30,379 nucleotides of DNA from a virus: positions 1 through 30,379 of IMG/VR virus record IMGVR_UViG_3300030101_004361; one strand, given 5' to 3'. The notes beneath the pieces were generated by a model that was given only the letters and a program-made list of their open reading frames with translations, did not search any database and was not told the origin of the DNA. Positions within the stretch are counted from its first letter, which is position 1; every line of letters begins with the position of its first letter. The position numbers were made by a program, and so were the translations under genes. This document shows positions 1-9,066 of this stretch, piece after piece.

Positions 1-69
1 TTGTGTAGAAGTTTTCAAGTCCAAAATCACGAATTTCACGATATTAGATTTTCATTAGTTCTTGAACCA
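1..69. repeat. Left terminal inverted repeat
   Basis: These 69 bases are the exact reverse complement of 30271-30339, checked base by base; the match stops at base 70, where the A-tract of the first promoter starts. The repeat contains the arm motif CCAAAATCACGAATTTCACG, which also occurs in two internal elements near 9.1 and 18.4 kb. The counterpart of the last 40 bases of the window is missing on this side, so either the left end is cut inside the repeat or the molecule continues through the palindrome at 30340-30379. Terminal inverted repeats are known for Polinton-like viruses and for mavirus. Confidence 0.93.
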
Positions 70-86
70 AAAAAAAAATTGATTTT
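69..86 (+). promoter_or_regulatory. Early-type promoter (A-tract + TTGATTTT)
   Basis: Ten A residues followed by TTGATTTT lie 38 bases before the ATG at 124. The core AAAATTGA equals the early promoter element described for Mimivirus. The same element precedes six other genes of this window, always in the two arms. The motif begins exactly where the terminal repeat ends. Confidence 0.75.
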
Positions 87-123
87 ATTTCGTAATTATG
101 TTGAAAGGTAAAAAACAATTACA

Positions 124-729
124 ATGACTAACAACAAACAAATACATTCAACTCGTATCAATAACAAAACTATTCAAGAAGGTAGAGAGAAAAAGAGAAA
201 CTTTCAAGAAGCACAAAAAAAAATGGTATTACAAGCAGACAAACATATTACTTCTCTAAAAGAAAGTAGAGAACAATGTAAGAACCAACTAATGATACTA
301 CAATGTGTAGAGGACTTTGAGAAACAATTTTTGGGTGAAGTTGAAGTAATCCATTTGAATATGGAAGGTGATGTTAAAGACAATAACAAAGAATTACTGG
401 AAAGACAAATTCAAAGAGATACTACAAGTATTAGGAATGAAAGAGAAGTAAAAAAGTTCTATATCTATGCTCATAATCTTAATTTAGTAGAAGCAAAAAA
501 AACTCATAAGAAGATACAAGAAATGACTATGGCGACTATGGATGATATTATGAATGATGGTATAAGCACTACAAGGAATAAGTATGTGGATGGTGAAGAG
601 GTGAGTGAAACATTTGATGGTGAGCGGGCATATTTGGAATATTGTAATAGTGTTCAGCGGGACTTTGAGATAAGAGAAAGAGTTATTGATTGTGTAAGAA
701 CTATTAATAGTTGGACACATATATTATAA
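124..729 (+). CDS. Hypothetical charged, helical protein (201 aa)
   Basis: I do not recognise this protein. It is rich in Lys, Glu, Gln and Arg; roughly residues 15-75 and 85-135 look like long amphipathic helices, probably coiled coil. There is no signal peptide, membrane segment or visible catalytic motif. The ATG at 124 lies 38 bases behind an early-type promoter and is the first in frame. The gene ends directly against the convergent gene at 730-996 with no spacer. Position next to the terminal repeat and the early promoter suggest an early non-structural role such as a regulator or accessory protein; this is inference only. Confidence 0.75.
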   Translation: MTNNKQIHSTRINNKTIQEGREKKRNFQEAQKKMVLQADKHITSLKESREQCKNQLMILQCVEDFEKQFLGEVEVIHLNMEGDVKDNNKELLERQIQRDTTSIRNEREVKKFYIYAHNLNLVEAKKTHKKIQEMTMATMDDIMNDGISTTRNKYVDGEEVSETFDGERAYLEYCNSVQRDFEIRERVIDCVRTINSWTHIL

Positions 730-996
730 TTATTCACTATCACTACTACTCATATTATCATTCATTCTTTGTAAATATTCTAATCGTTTCTTTTGTTTAT
801 ATGCTTCTCTCCTTTTAGCATTAAATAAATTTCTTTTTTCTATTCTTTTTTGTTTTTCATCTTGTGGTAAGTCATCAGTAATTTTTAATTTATCGTGATA
901 ATATTTACTACTTGCTTTTCTATATGTTTCTCGTCTATTGATTATTTGATTATGATATTTCATAATTGTTTCAATTGGTAATTTTAATTGTTCCAT
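730..996 (-). CDS. Small basic hypothetical protein (88 aa)
   Basis: An 88-residue Lys/Arg-rich protein with a central stretch of basic helices (about residues 20-80, including RREAYKQKKR) and an acidic serine tail ending SSSDSE. No named domain is visible. The start codon at 994-996 is preceded on the minus strand by the A-tract-TTGAT early element at 1036-1050, about 40 bases upstream, which supports both the gene and its start. It abuts the convergent 201-residue gene. Basic charge would fit nucleic-acid binding, but nothing in the sequence proves it. Confidence 0.72.
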   Translation of the reverse strand: MEQLKLPIETIMKYHNQIINRRETYRKASSKYYHDKLKITDDLPQDEKQKRIEKRNLFNAKRREAYKQKKRLEYLQRMNDNMSSSDSE

Positions 997-1035
997 AATT
1001 AATTATTTTGACGATTTAGTGTTTAAATAAAAAAA

Positions 1036-1050
1036 TATCAATTTTTTTTT
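1036..1050 (-). promoter_or_regulatory. Early-type promoter for the 88-aa gene
   Basis: Read on the minus strand this is AAAAAAAAATTGATA, the AAAATTGA-type early element, about 40 bases before the start of the 88-residue gene. It is a slightly weaker match than the others because the downstream T run is interrupted. Confidence 0.68.
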
Positions 1051-1076
1051 GTTATATGTATTTAACGATTAAAGAA

Positions 1077-3671
1077 TTATTCATCATCACTATCTTCATT
1101 ACTATCTGTATCAAATTGTGATGGTTCATTGAATTCATAAAGGTTCTTTTCCAACCATACTTTACACCTATCTTTCAGTATAGTATAGAACCATTTGTTG
1201 GTATGCTCAATCTGTAAGAACATATTTACATTCTTCTCCAATAGATGAGGTGTCCAATCATTAGCATTTGCTGGTAATGAATAAGGGGCAAGAACATCAG
1301 TCCTAAATTTAGTTTCACCCATAGATGATTTGTAGTCCCTTGTCTTTTCACACCATTCATTGAATTGTTTGAATAGTTGTGTCCTATTAAACTTTTGATT
1401 ACATCTGTCTTGTTCATACATCCACTTGAAGAATAGAGAACCAACTGGACAATGTTTTTGTTTGGTTAGTTGATATTCAAGTGTAATAGGTCTGTTATTC
1501 TCAAAGTCATAACCTTTTGGTAAATCAAGAAACTCTCTTACATATCTTACAAAACATTTTTGGATAAAGATATCATTGATTTGTCTGTTAAGTTCAGTAT
1601 TGTAAGATTTCTTTACTTCAACATCACTATCAACTATCTTACTACTACACCTAAATATCGCCATCCTCCTATCACTATCTTCAAGATTTACACTTACACC
1701 AGTATTTGATGTTCCAGTAGTTCTTGAATAGTTAGGTAGATTGATTGTTTCGTGATACTTTTTGGTAGTAGGTGTAGTTCTTTCAGTGATAAGAGTTTTG
1801 AGGTTCTTTTCATACTTGTATCCGTTCTCCATCTCATTAAGATTTAGTAATAGTTTGTATGATATACAACTATTGAATGTCCCAAAGAAATCCTCTAACT
1901 TCTCACTTGAATAGTAAAACCATTCACCAATAATAAACCTAATGAAGTTTAACATTTGATTTTTACCAACACCTTGTTTTGATACCCAGTTAATCATAAC
2001 TCTTGGTAATTCTGCTGGATACTTGATGATAGAACCAAACCACCTAAGAGTGTATAGGAAACATTCCTCAGTCCTATCTTCACCACATAGAATACGAATA
2101 TGATTGAATATGAAAGTTAATTGTTCTTCCAACTCTTCTTTACTTAAAGCATTTACTTCTTCATCATAGTCTGGTATCTTATCAATCGCAAAACCACGGA
2201 AATAGTTGAAGTATCCTTTTCGTGGTATCATAGGTGGTGGCGCAAATGTTTCTCCGTGATATGTAGTCTTTGAAGGATGCTTTATCCATTGTGATATGAA
2301 ATCTTCTTTGTAGCATTCATCACCATTCTTATCAGTTCCAAGATACTGGAAATTCTCATAACATTCCTTTAACTTATCTTTTGTGTATGTTTTGTAGTCT
2401 TGCTTATTACCATCCCATTCAACATAGTATGGTTTAGTATCACATCTTACAAAAGCAAAGTGTTCATTGAATACCTTTAACGCTTCAACAAATGTAAGTT
2501 TCCTAAACTCCATAGCATCCAATGGTCTGTCTTTGTGAAAGGCAAGTTCTTTCCACTTATCAACTGAACAATCTTGAAGATACTTCCATAAAGTATTACT
2601 TGTTATCTTTTTCTTACCACTCTTATGAAAGTCTTTACTTGATTTAGTAATGTTAAGTATTAGTTCAACATTCTCAATAGCATAGTTATCTTGATAGTTA
2701 GGATATTGAAGAGTAGAAGTAAGATACATCTTTACCCATTTAGTATGATTACAATGTGGTGGAATATTATTAGCAAAAGCAATAGTAATCTTCTTCCAAT
2801 CTTGAAAGTTATTGTATCTCTCATAGTCAAGATGATTAAGTAATTCTTCCATAATCTCATATGGTATAAGTTCATTATCACTTGTTTCTACATCAAAACA
2901 TATACCATCCCAATAATCTCTCCACATATCCAATGCTTGGTCAATGTTTGATTTACCCTTTGAACCTAACTTCTTACTACTCTTTACCTTGAATATAGTT
3001 CTCTTTTGACTATTACCTCTTTTTCTTTGTTCCTCAATACTTTCTTTGACTTGAATAGAACATCGGTTATCATACACCATATACTCAATCTGTGAAGGTT
3101 CAAGATAGTAAATATCTTCACCAAATACTTCTCCATCAAGTCTTTCATAAATCACATTAGTAATTAAGTCAATGTCCATCTCAATACCACTTGTCTTACC
3201 AAGTATCTTACATACATCAGCATCTTTGAGCATATCTCTACCCTCATAATTGATTAGATAATGAGGAAGTTTTTTGTTAGTTGATTTAGTATGAATAGCA
3301 TTATTGATAGGAAAACCTCTTTCACTTAATCCATCCAATTCACTTTGACTATCCACATCAATAACTAAATATTGTGCTTGATTAGGAATACCAACGAAAT
3401 GTGTTAAGTCTTTTTGGTGATTTTTGAGAACCCACTTATTGAATGCCTTACATTGTTTCATCGTCCATAGATGATATGGTAATTCTTTCAATCCCTTGGG
3501 ATAATCACTTGGTGGATTTTTGGGATTGATATATCTTAGTATCTTATCACCATTACGATTGATAATAGATGTATAGATACACGGAATACCATATGAAGTG
3601 TATAGTTCAAGAGCATCTTTGAAGTTAGTGTTCTTAGTTGGTTCATAAGTTGTTGTAGTCATAGTAGTCAT
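1077..3671 (-). CDS. Primase-polymerase-like / SF3 helicase replication protein
   Basis: This 864-residue protein is the probable replication protein. The N-terminal part (about 20-190) looks like an archaeo-eukaryotic primase-type domain: YLVIDVD at 101-107 supplies an acidic pair D105/D107, followed by PHYLI at 136-140 and GIEMDI at 162-167. Residues about 270-370 (LDYERYNNFQDW, then W312 and a PNY) resemble the helical region that follows the primase in PriPol-helicase proteins. The superfamily 3 helicase core follows: Walker A SKQGVGKN (564-571), a Walker B-like LLLNLNEME (607-615), motif C TTGTSN (651-656) and the arginine motif DRR (667-669). Two early-type promoters stand upstream. SF3 helicases are hexameric 3'-5' motors in small DNA viruses. 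No separate family B polymerase is in the window. The helicase call is firm; the primase call is less so. Confidence 0.92.
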   Translation of the reverse strand: MTTMTTTTYEPTKNTNFKDALELYTSYGIPCIYTSIINRNGDKILRYINPKNPPSDYPKGLKELPYHLWTMKQCKAFNKWVLKNHQKDLTHFVGIPNQAQYLVIDVDSQSELDGLSERGFPINNAIHTKSTNKKLPHYLINYEGRDMLKDADVCKILGKTSGIEMDIDLITNVIYERLDGEVFGEDIYYLEPSQIEYMVYDNRCSIQVKESIEEQRKRGNSQKRTIFKVKSSKKLGSKGKSNIDQALDMWRDYWDGICFDVETSDNELIPYEIMEELLNHLDYERYNNFQDWKKITIAFANNIPPHCNHTKWVKMYLTSTLQYPNYQDNYAIENVELILNITKSSKDFHKSGKKKITSNTLWKYLQDCSVDKWKELAFHKDRPLDAMEFRKLTFVEALKVFNEHFAFVRCDTKPYYVEWDGNKQDYKTYTKDKLKECYENFQYLGTDKNGDECYKEDFISQWIKHPSKTTYHGETFAPPPMIPRKGYFNYFRGFAIDKIPDYDEEVNALSKEELEEQLTFIFNHIRILCGEDRTEECFLYTLRWFGSIIKYPAELPRVMINWVSKQGVGKNQMLNFIRFIIGEWFYYSSEKLEDFFGTFNSCISYKLLLNLNEMENGYKYEKNLKTLITERTTPTTKKYHETINLPNYSRTTGTSNTGVSVNLEDSDRRMAIFRCSSKIVDSDVEVKKSYNTELNRQINDIFIQKCFVRYVREFLDLPKGYDFENNRPITLEYQLTKQKHCPVGSLFFKWMYEQDRCNQKFNRTQLFKQFNEWCEKTRDYKSSMGETKFRTDVLAPYSLPANANDWTPHLLEKNVNMFLQIEHTNKWFYTILKDRCKVWLEKNLYEFNEPSQFDTDSNEDSDDE

Positions 3672-3706
3672 TTTTTAGTGTTGATTACGAAAATAATTTT
3701 TCAAAT

Positions 3707-3726
3707 AAAATCAATTTTTTTTTTTT
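3707..3726 (-). promoter_or_regulatory. Early-type promoter, proximal copy, for the helicase gene
   Basis: On the minus strand an A-tract followed by TTGATTTT ends about 36 bases before the helicase start codon. It is the nearer of two copies; the leader between promoter and ATG contains CGTAATCAACA, which recurs behind the distal copy. Confidence 0.75.
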
Positions 3727-3753
3727 ATAATGTTGATTACGAATTTAAATTTT

Positions 3754-3770
3754 AAATCAATTTTTTTTTT
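3754..3770 (-). promoter_or_regulatory. Early-type promoter, distal copy, for the helicase gene
   Basis: A second A-tract-TTGATTT element on the minus strand, about 45 bases upstream of the first. Both are followed by an AT-rich stretch and then CGTAATCAACA, so the whole promoter-leader unit (about 45 bases) appears tandemly duplicated. Two start sites, or a stronger early signal for the helicase, would be the expected effect. Confidence 0.7.
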
Positions 3771-3805
3771 GATAAGTAAAAAAAATAAAAAAGTATATAA
3801 AAGAA

Positions 3806-5272
3806 TTATTCAATCTTTCTTGCTAATGATTGTTCTTTTCTTGTTAATTCCAATGTTTCATAATTAAAGTCATATTTACCTAAATTGACTAATGGATTAA
3901 GTGCCTCAACATCTCTTTGGTATGGTGGTAGTCCTCGTCCTCCTTCGGTCATTGCTAATATCTTATCATTAAGTTCTACTGGTAATTTACTCATCATTGT
4001 TTGTAATGTAGCATCTGCCCTTTTGTTTATTTTAGAACTAAGGTTTCCTTCTTCATCTAACTCAAAGTTATCAGTATTGAATACACTATTAATTCTTGTG
4101 ATTTCATCATCTAATCCAGCATCAATTTGATTTTGAAAATCATTTGCTAAATCTCTTATTTCATTACCAACCCTATTAATATTTCCATCATCAAAACTTA
4201 TTAACTTAACTTCCCTATCTCCTAATGGGTCATCAATTCCGTCATCATTATGACCTATTCTATCAATCAGTCTATCTTTTAGTGTTTGTCCTTCAAAGTC
4301 TTCATCCTCTTCATCATCAAATTCTTCCATATCTCCAAACCTATCATTGAATGCGTCAAGTTCATCAAGTCTTTCAAGTTGGTTCTTAAAGATTACAATA
4401 TCTTTTAGTTTCTGTGTATAATAATCTAAGTCATTATTATTAACTAATCCATTAATCTCCATACTTAACACTCTTTGATTTCTTATTCTTTCTTGTTTTT
4501 CTCCATTATCATCTTCTGGATTATTAGTTAAGTAATCAATCATTTTGCTATTCTCATATAATCCTTTTATCTTATCACCATATTCATATTCATTAACTTC
4601 ACGATTAGCACTTGATATCTCATCATTAATATCTTCTCTTACAGCATCAATAGTTTCTTCTCTTTGTTGTCCAACTATTTCATCTAAATCACTTTCATCA
4701 TACATATCACTAAGTTTTTTTTCATCGTGTCCAAGAAATAACATTTGGTCGCTGTAATAAGGGAATTCTTCATAAGAACTTTCATCAATTCTTTCTTGAA
4801 TAGTTTGGAACATATCATCGGCATCTAACCCTAAATCACTTACATTTGAAACATACGCCTCAATATCACTCATAATGTTTCCATCCAATTCTCCTTGTAA
4901 TTGTTCAATTGCTTGTGTAAATGGGTAGTAATCATTTAACTTATCAATATGTTCATTTCCGTCATCATATTGTGAGAATATCATATTACCATATCCTCTA
5001 TTTGGTTCATCATAATGTAAATATGCTTCTCCTTCAAAATCAAAGGGTTCATACATATCATTATGAAGTCCTTGGTTATTCTCTAACCTTCTCGCTACAA
5101 AATCTGGTAAATCATAGATTAATCTATCATAGGCAGATAGTCTTGATGCTTTGTCTGTAATATCTGTTTCATTGAATATGTAATTAAGGATACTTTCTTT
5201 TTTTGCTTTTTGAAGTAATAATTGTAATTTGTTTCCTTTAAGGAATATCTTTTTTGGTTCTTGTTGGGACAT
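3806..5272 (-). CDS. Acidic hypothetical protein (488 aa)
   Basis: Not recognised. The N-terminus (1-35) is Lys-rich and helical; most of the rest is very rich in Asp and Glu, with an almost purely acidic patch around DDEEDEDFEG (near residue 310). Close to the C-terminus LPVELNDKILAM (about 429-440) resembles the first helix of an F-box, but the rest of that domain is not evident. No signal peptide or membrane segment. An early-type promoter (5325-5342) precedes the start, so it is grouped with the replication gene. Strong acidity could mean a DNA mimic, chaperone or scaffold; none is demonstrable here. Confidence 0.8.
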   Translation of the reverse strand: MSQQEPKKIFLKGNKLQLLLQKAKKESILNYIFNETDITDKASRLSAYDRLIYDLPDFVARRLENNQGLHNDMYEPFDFEGEAYLHYDEPNRGYGNMIFSQYDDGNEHIDKLNDYYPFTQAIEQLQGELDGNIMSDIEAYVSNVSDLGLDADDMFQTIQERIDESSYEEFPYYSDQMLFLGHDEKKLSDMYDESDLDEIVGQQREETIDAVREDINDEISSANREVNEYEYGDKIKGLYENSKMIDYLTNNPEDDNGEKQERIRNQRVLSMEINGLVNNNDLDYYTQKLKDIVIFKNQLERLDELDAFNDRFGDMEEFDDEEDEDFEGQTLKDRLIDRIGHNDDGIDDPLGDREVKLISFDDGNINRVGNEIRDLANDFQNQIDAGLDDEITRINSVFNTDNFELDEEGNLSSKINKRADATLQTMMSKLPVELNDKILAMTEGGRGLPPYQRDVEALNPLVNLGKYDFNYETLELTRKEQSLARKIE

Positions 5273-5324
5273 TATTGTATTATATTATTATAATATTTTT
5301 ATTCTCCAATTTAAATTTTCAAAA

Positions 5325-5342
5325 AAAATCAATTTTTTTTTT
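5325..5342 (-). promoter_or_regulatory. Early-type promoter for the 488-aa gene
   Basis: Minus-strand A-tract plus TTGATTTT, about 53 bases before the ATG at 5272. This is the last early element met from the left; the next ones appear only beyond 28.4 kb. Confidence 0.75.
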
Positions 5343-5359
5343 CGCTGGTGAAAAATGTT

Positions 5360-5689
5360 TTAACTTCTATTCCAAGCAGTTGGGTTATGACTAAATCCTT
5401 CTTCTTTTCTTTTAAATCTTTCATCTACCCATTGGATTATTTTAAATTTCATATCACCAGTTAGGGGTGTTTGATTAGGTGATGATTTACTTGGTTCTAA
5501 TGTATGAAGATTGATTGTATATAATGACTTCCCACCCCTTTTATTTCTATCTTTATAAACTAATAAATTAACTTTTGGTCTATCTCTTGGAAAAAATAAT
5601 ATATGTCCTCTAACATCATCACCTAATTTAGCATTTAAACCAATCTCATCTATATAATGTTGTGGAAAGTTTAAATATGAAAAAAACAT
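5360..5689 (-). CDS. Hypothetical protein (109 aa)
   Basis: Not recognised. A compact mixed alpha/beta sequence with GHILFFPRDRP near residue 28 and NLLVYKDRN near residue 41, and a basic C-terminus (ERFKRKEE). No signal peptide, membrane helix or metal-binding cluster. Upstream on the minus strand lies TATATTCTAATT rather than the A-tract element, so it seems to belong to the late class together with the 1097-residue gene that lies 31 bases upstream of it in the same direction. Confidence 0.7.
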   Translation of the reverse strand: MFFSYLNFPQHYIDEIGLNAKLGDDVRGHILFFPRDRPKVNLLVYKDRNKRGGKSLYTINLHTLEPSKSSPNQTPLTGDMKFKIIQWVDERFKRKEEGFSHNPTAWNRS

Positions 5690-5720
5690 TTTATCTTTTT
5701 AATTAGAATATATTTTTAAA

Positions 5721-8700
5721 TTATTTTTTATCCTTACTAATAGGATTAGGTTGTTTCTCATCCTTCTTTTGTTCTTCTCCTTCACTTCCTAAATTAGATT
5801 GTAATTGTGCTTGTTGTGGTAAAGGCATAGTAATTTGTAATAATATAGAACTATTATCTTCTAATATAGGTGAAGTTAAATCTGGATTTAATATCTTAAC
5901 TCTAATAGAATTAATAACCTTTGCTTGATTTGTTATATGTGTAATAGTATTTTTATTTGTAATAAAATCTTGATTAGATAAATTACTAATAGGAACTATT
6001 CCTAATAGTGGTAATGGTTGTCCTTGTTTTATATCATCAATAGAACTATCTACTATATCACTTGTTATTATAAAATAACCTTGTTTTGATAATGCTGGTA
6101 ATCCTTGTGCTACAATAGGTAATCCACTTGTTTCTACTACACCTCTACTACACGCTCTATACATACTATTATTATAATTTAATGTAGTATCTCCATAATC
6201 GGCACTTGAAGCATTCATAACCATAACACTTCTTAATGATGTAAGGTCATTTCTAAAATCGTGTAAATTATAATTTTGTGAATATGGATAAAATACTGAA
6301 TTAACATCGTGATTATCATACATTCTAAATATAGTATCACCAGCACCACTTTTTGGTAATGATAAACCCCTTCTACTTTGTGCTACTCTTCCCGCTAATT
6401 TTTGACCTCCACTATCTTTATCATCATTTGTATATCTTTGTTGTATAGACGCAAGGAAGTTTTTATTATTAAAAGTTGTAGATATTTGAGGAACTATTGA
6501 AATATCTAATTGACTTCTTGTAGTAATCCCAGGCATTCTAAAATAACTTTCATCAATAACTCCTTCACTTACTCCTATATCAGTAAATATTTTAGGTGCT
6601 TGTCTTGTTGTATTAAAACTTGGGGCATCGGTATCCATATCTCCATAAGCAACTGGTTCAAAGTTATTTGGATTTTGTAAAGCGTCATAGGTAAAACCCA
6701 ATCTAAACCATATAGTGGTTTCCCACGCTTCTCTTGCTTTTTTTTCAGTAGTGAAGAAATCTTCAAAACTATATATTTGATAGTAAGATTGTGGTTCAGT
6801 TAATGGAACATCTGCTTCACCTCTAAATCTTTTATGTCCATATGTATTACTTATATCATCCTTTTCATCAAAATCTACATCTCCTAATCTTCTTGCTGTA
6901 TCCAATGCCCAGTTATGAATAGCAATACCTCCTACTCTTTCTTCTGGATTTGCCGACCCTTTTAATAATTTTTTTGCTCTTGGAAGATTAGTTAAACAAT
7001 TTAAATTATCGTGTGATGGGAAATTTGCTGTTCCAAATATAAATTGTAATGCTTGATTAGTAGCATAAGCATCACAAGGTCTTTTTAAATACGCTACTTC
7101 ATTACCACTATCAGTCATAACATTACCTACCATATCTACTGATGGAATACGGCAAGATTGATGTAATCCATTTATTTGGAATGCTGAACTTTCCCCATCA
7201 TATGTAAATGAAAAATCTGGTGTTCCTAAATAATAACCATCTCTCATTGGATTATATGAATAATTATCTGGATATATACCAACTTGTTCATAAAACAATC
7301 CTCCATATAAAGGAACTGCCGCTGCTGTATCATTACTCATTGCTGGATATGTAGATACATCTACTTTACAATGAAGACCTATAACTCTCGCATTACTATT
7401 TTCTACAATATCGTGAATTTCTGGATGTCCTACTGCTGGATTAGAACCTATTTTATGACCATTTTTCAAAGCACTTTCACATTGAAATCCCCATCTATTA
7501 ATTGTTAAACTTTCTATTCTATTATCTGCGGAATGTAATTTAGTATCATTTGGATGATATTGAGTTTGAGTTCCATACTTTTTACTATTCTTACCATATT
7601 TACTCATTTTTAATATATCATTAAATCTATGAACTGGAACATATAGTGTAGTATCTAATTTTGGAAATAAATGTTTATCAAACTTTGCTCTAACATCAGT
7701 TGCTCTCGCCATATTATTTCCTTGATTATCTGTCTGTGGGGCAAATTTTTCTCTTAATGGTGAAAATCCATATGGGTCATTCCTTACATCTCCTAATGCG
7801 TGAGTTGTAGAATGATATTCACCTTCTGTATCACTATGTAATTTATCTACTTCTAATGTTCCATATCTTCTCATAGGTTGAACTTTTGTATATATACCAG
7901 TTCCTACTGATTTACTATCAAATGTATTATCAGTAGATACTTGACCAGTAAATGACCTTTCATTTAAATTTTTAGTATTTATATTTATATTAAAGTTTCT
8001 TTTTTGTTTTACTTCTTCTGCTATTAATCTACCATTAAAATAGTCATCTATTAATTGTGCTATCTCATTAACACTATAAACCCCTCTTGGTATAAATAAT
8101 TTTACTCTACCAGTTTTAGGTCTTAATATTCTATCACTTGTATCAATTTTAGGAACACCACCTACACCAAATCCATTATTAGTTGCTTCATATGGTGGTG
8201 TTAATGCTCCCGCTAATAAATCATATGGTGTATTGTATCCAGTTAAAACGGCACTATCTATTGGGTCATTTGTATTTTGTCCATACAATCCAAAATCTCC
8301 TTTTGTATGTCCATCATTAACTAAATTAATATAGGCATCTCCCTCATCTACATCAAATACATCATTATGACTATCATATGATTTTACATTACCTACTTGA
8401 ACCGCCATCATTGGTTGCTCACTAAAACCCATTAAATAGGGGTCGCACATTGTTCTTACTGGATTTAATGAATTATTATTTAAATCTGTTGCTCCACCAC
8501 TTGCCGCTGGTTTTTGAGTATAATTACCACTTGTATCTTTATAACTAAAAAATTCTCTTCTTTGTGCTGGTGTAGGTTTTCCATATACCCAAGTATTAGG
8601 TAATGGTGCTTGATTTCCAATAGTAGGTGTTCCACTTCCATCTAATCCAGTTCCCGCATTAGGGTCATTTTTATCATTAGTAGAAGTATATAAAGGACTT

Positions 8701-9014
8701 ACTGGATAAAATGATGGTAAATATCCTTGTGGGGATGAATTAATTTGACCACTACCAAAAACACTTCCTGGAATGAAATGTGGATTATCACTTAAATAAT
8801 AAAAAAAATTTACTTCTTCCTCTATATCTTCACTAATCTCAATAGAAGCACCATTTATACCTTTTTTATGTATGAAACTATCTTGAACTGCTATCTCACT
8901 ACCACTTGGAATTTGAAGGGGTGTAGATAGTTTATATGTCCATTCATTCTTATTATCATCACTCTTAACTGAACAATTTGTTCTATTAGCATCAATATAT
9001 ACTGAGGTAGTCAT
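5721..9014 (-). CDS. Large virion protein, paralogue of the 721-aa protein
   Basis: At 1097 residues this is the largest protein of the window. Its N-terminus (about 25-70: YKLSTPLQIPSGSEIAVQD) has the same build as residues 15-45 of the 721-residue protein at 24288-26453 (VKFQEPIVIPPNAKIGLN). Both later carry a matching element, KLFIPRGVYSVNEIAQLI at about 305-322 here and VIVPAGTYSFDALNIKI there. The body is rich in Asn, Gly, Tyr and Thr with predicted beta structure; near the C-terminus LLGIVPISNLSNQDF and INSIRVKILNPDL are followed by a Gln/Lys-rich tail. It stands upstream-facing beside capsid genes with a TATATATA leader. I infer a large minor capsid, vertex or spike protein. No enzyme motif is seen; the exact role is unknown. 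Confidence 0.82.
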   Translation of the reverse strand: MTTSVYIDANRTNCSVKSDDNKNEWTYKLSTPLQIPSGSEIAVQDSFIHKKGINGASIEISEDIEEEVNFFYYLSDNPHFIPGSVFGSGQINSSPQGYLPSFYPVSPLYTSTNDKNDPNAGTGLDGSGTPTIGNQAPLPNTWVYGKPTPAQRREFFSYKDTSGNYTQKPAASGGATDLNNNSLNPVRTMCDPYLMGFSEQPMMAVQVGNVKSYDSHNDVFDVDEGDAYINLVNDGHTKGDFGLYGQNTNDPIDSAVLTGYNTPYDLLAGALTPPYEATNNGFGVGGVPKIDTSDRILRPKTGRVKLFIPRGVYSVNEIAQLIDDYFNGRLIAEEVKQKRNFNININTKNLNERSFTGQVSTDNTFDSKSVGTGIYTKVQPMRRYGTLEVDKLHSDTEGEYHSTTHALGDVRNDPYGFSPLREKFAPQTDNQGNNMARATDVRAKFDKHLFPKLDTTLYVPVHRFNDILKMSKYGKNSKKYGTQTQYHPNDTKLHSADNRIESLTINRWGFQCESALKNGHKIGSNPAVGHPEIHDIVENSNARVIGLHCKVDVSTYPAMSNDTAAAVPLYGGLFYEQVGIYPDNYSYNPMRDGYYLGTPDFSFTYDGESSAFQINGLHQSCRIPSVDMVGNVMTDSGNEVAYLKRPCDAYATNQALQFIFGTANFPSHDNLNCLTNLPRAKKLLKGSANPEERVGGIAIHNWALDTARRLGDVDFDEKDDISNTYGHKRFRGEADVPLTEPQSYYQIYSFEDFFTTEKKAREAWETTIWFRLGFTYDALQNPNNFEPVAYGDMDTDAPSFNTTRQAPKIFTDIGVSEGVIDESYFRMPGITTRSQLDISIVPQISTTFNNKNFLASIQQRYTNDDKDSGGQKLAGRVAQSRRGLSLPKSGAGDTIFRMYDNHDVNSVFYPYSQNYNLHDFRNDLTSLRSVMVMNASSADYGDTTLNYNNSMYRACSRGVVETSGLPIVAQGLPALSKQGYFIITSDIVDSSIDDIKQGQPLPLLGIVPISNLSNQDFITNKNTITHITNQAKVINSIRVKILNPDLTSPILEDNSSILLQITMPLPQQAQLQSNLGSEGEEQKKDEKQPNPISKDKK

Positions 9015-9066
9015 TTTAATTACTTCGTTTATATATATTAAGAAAATAAATGTTTAAGTATAACCT

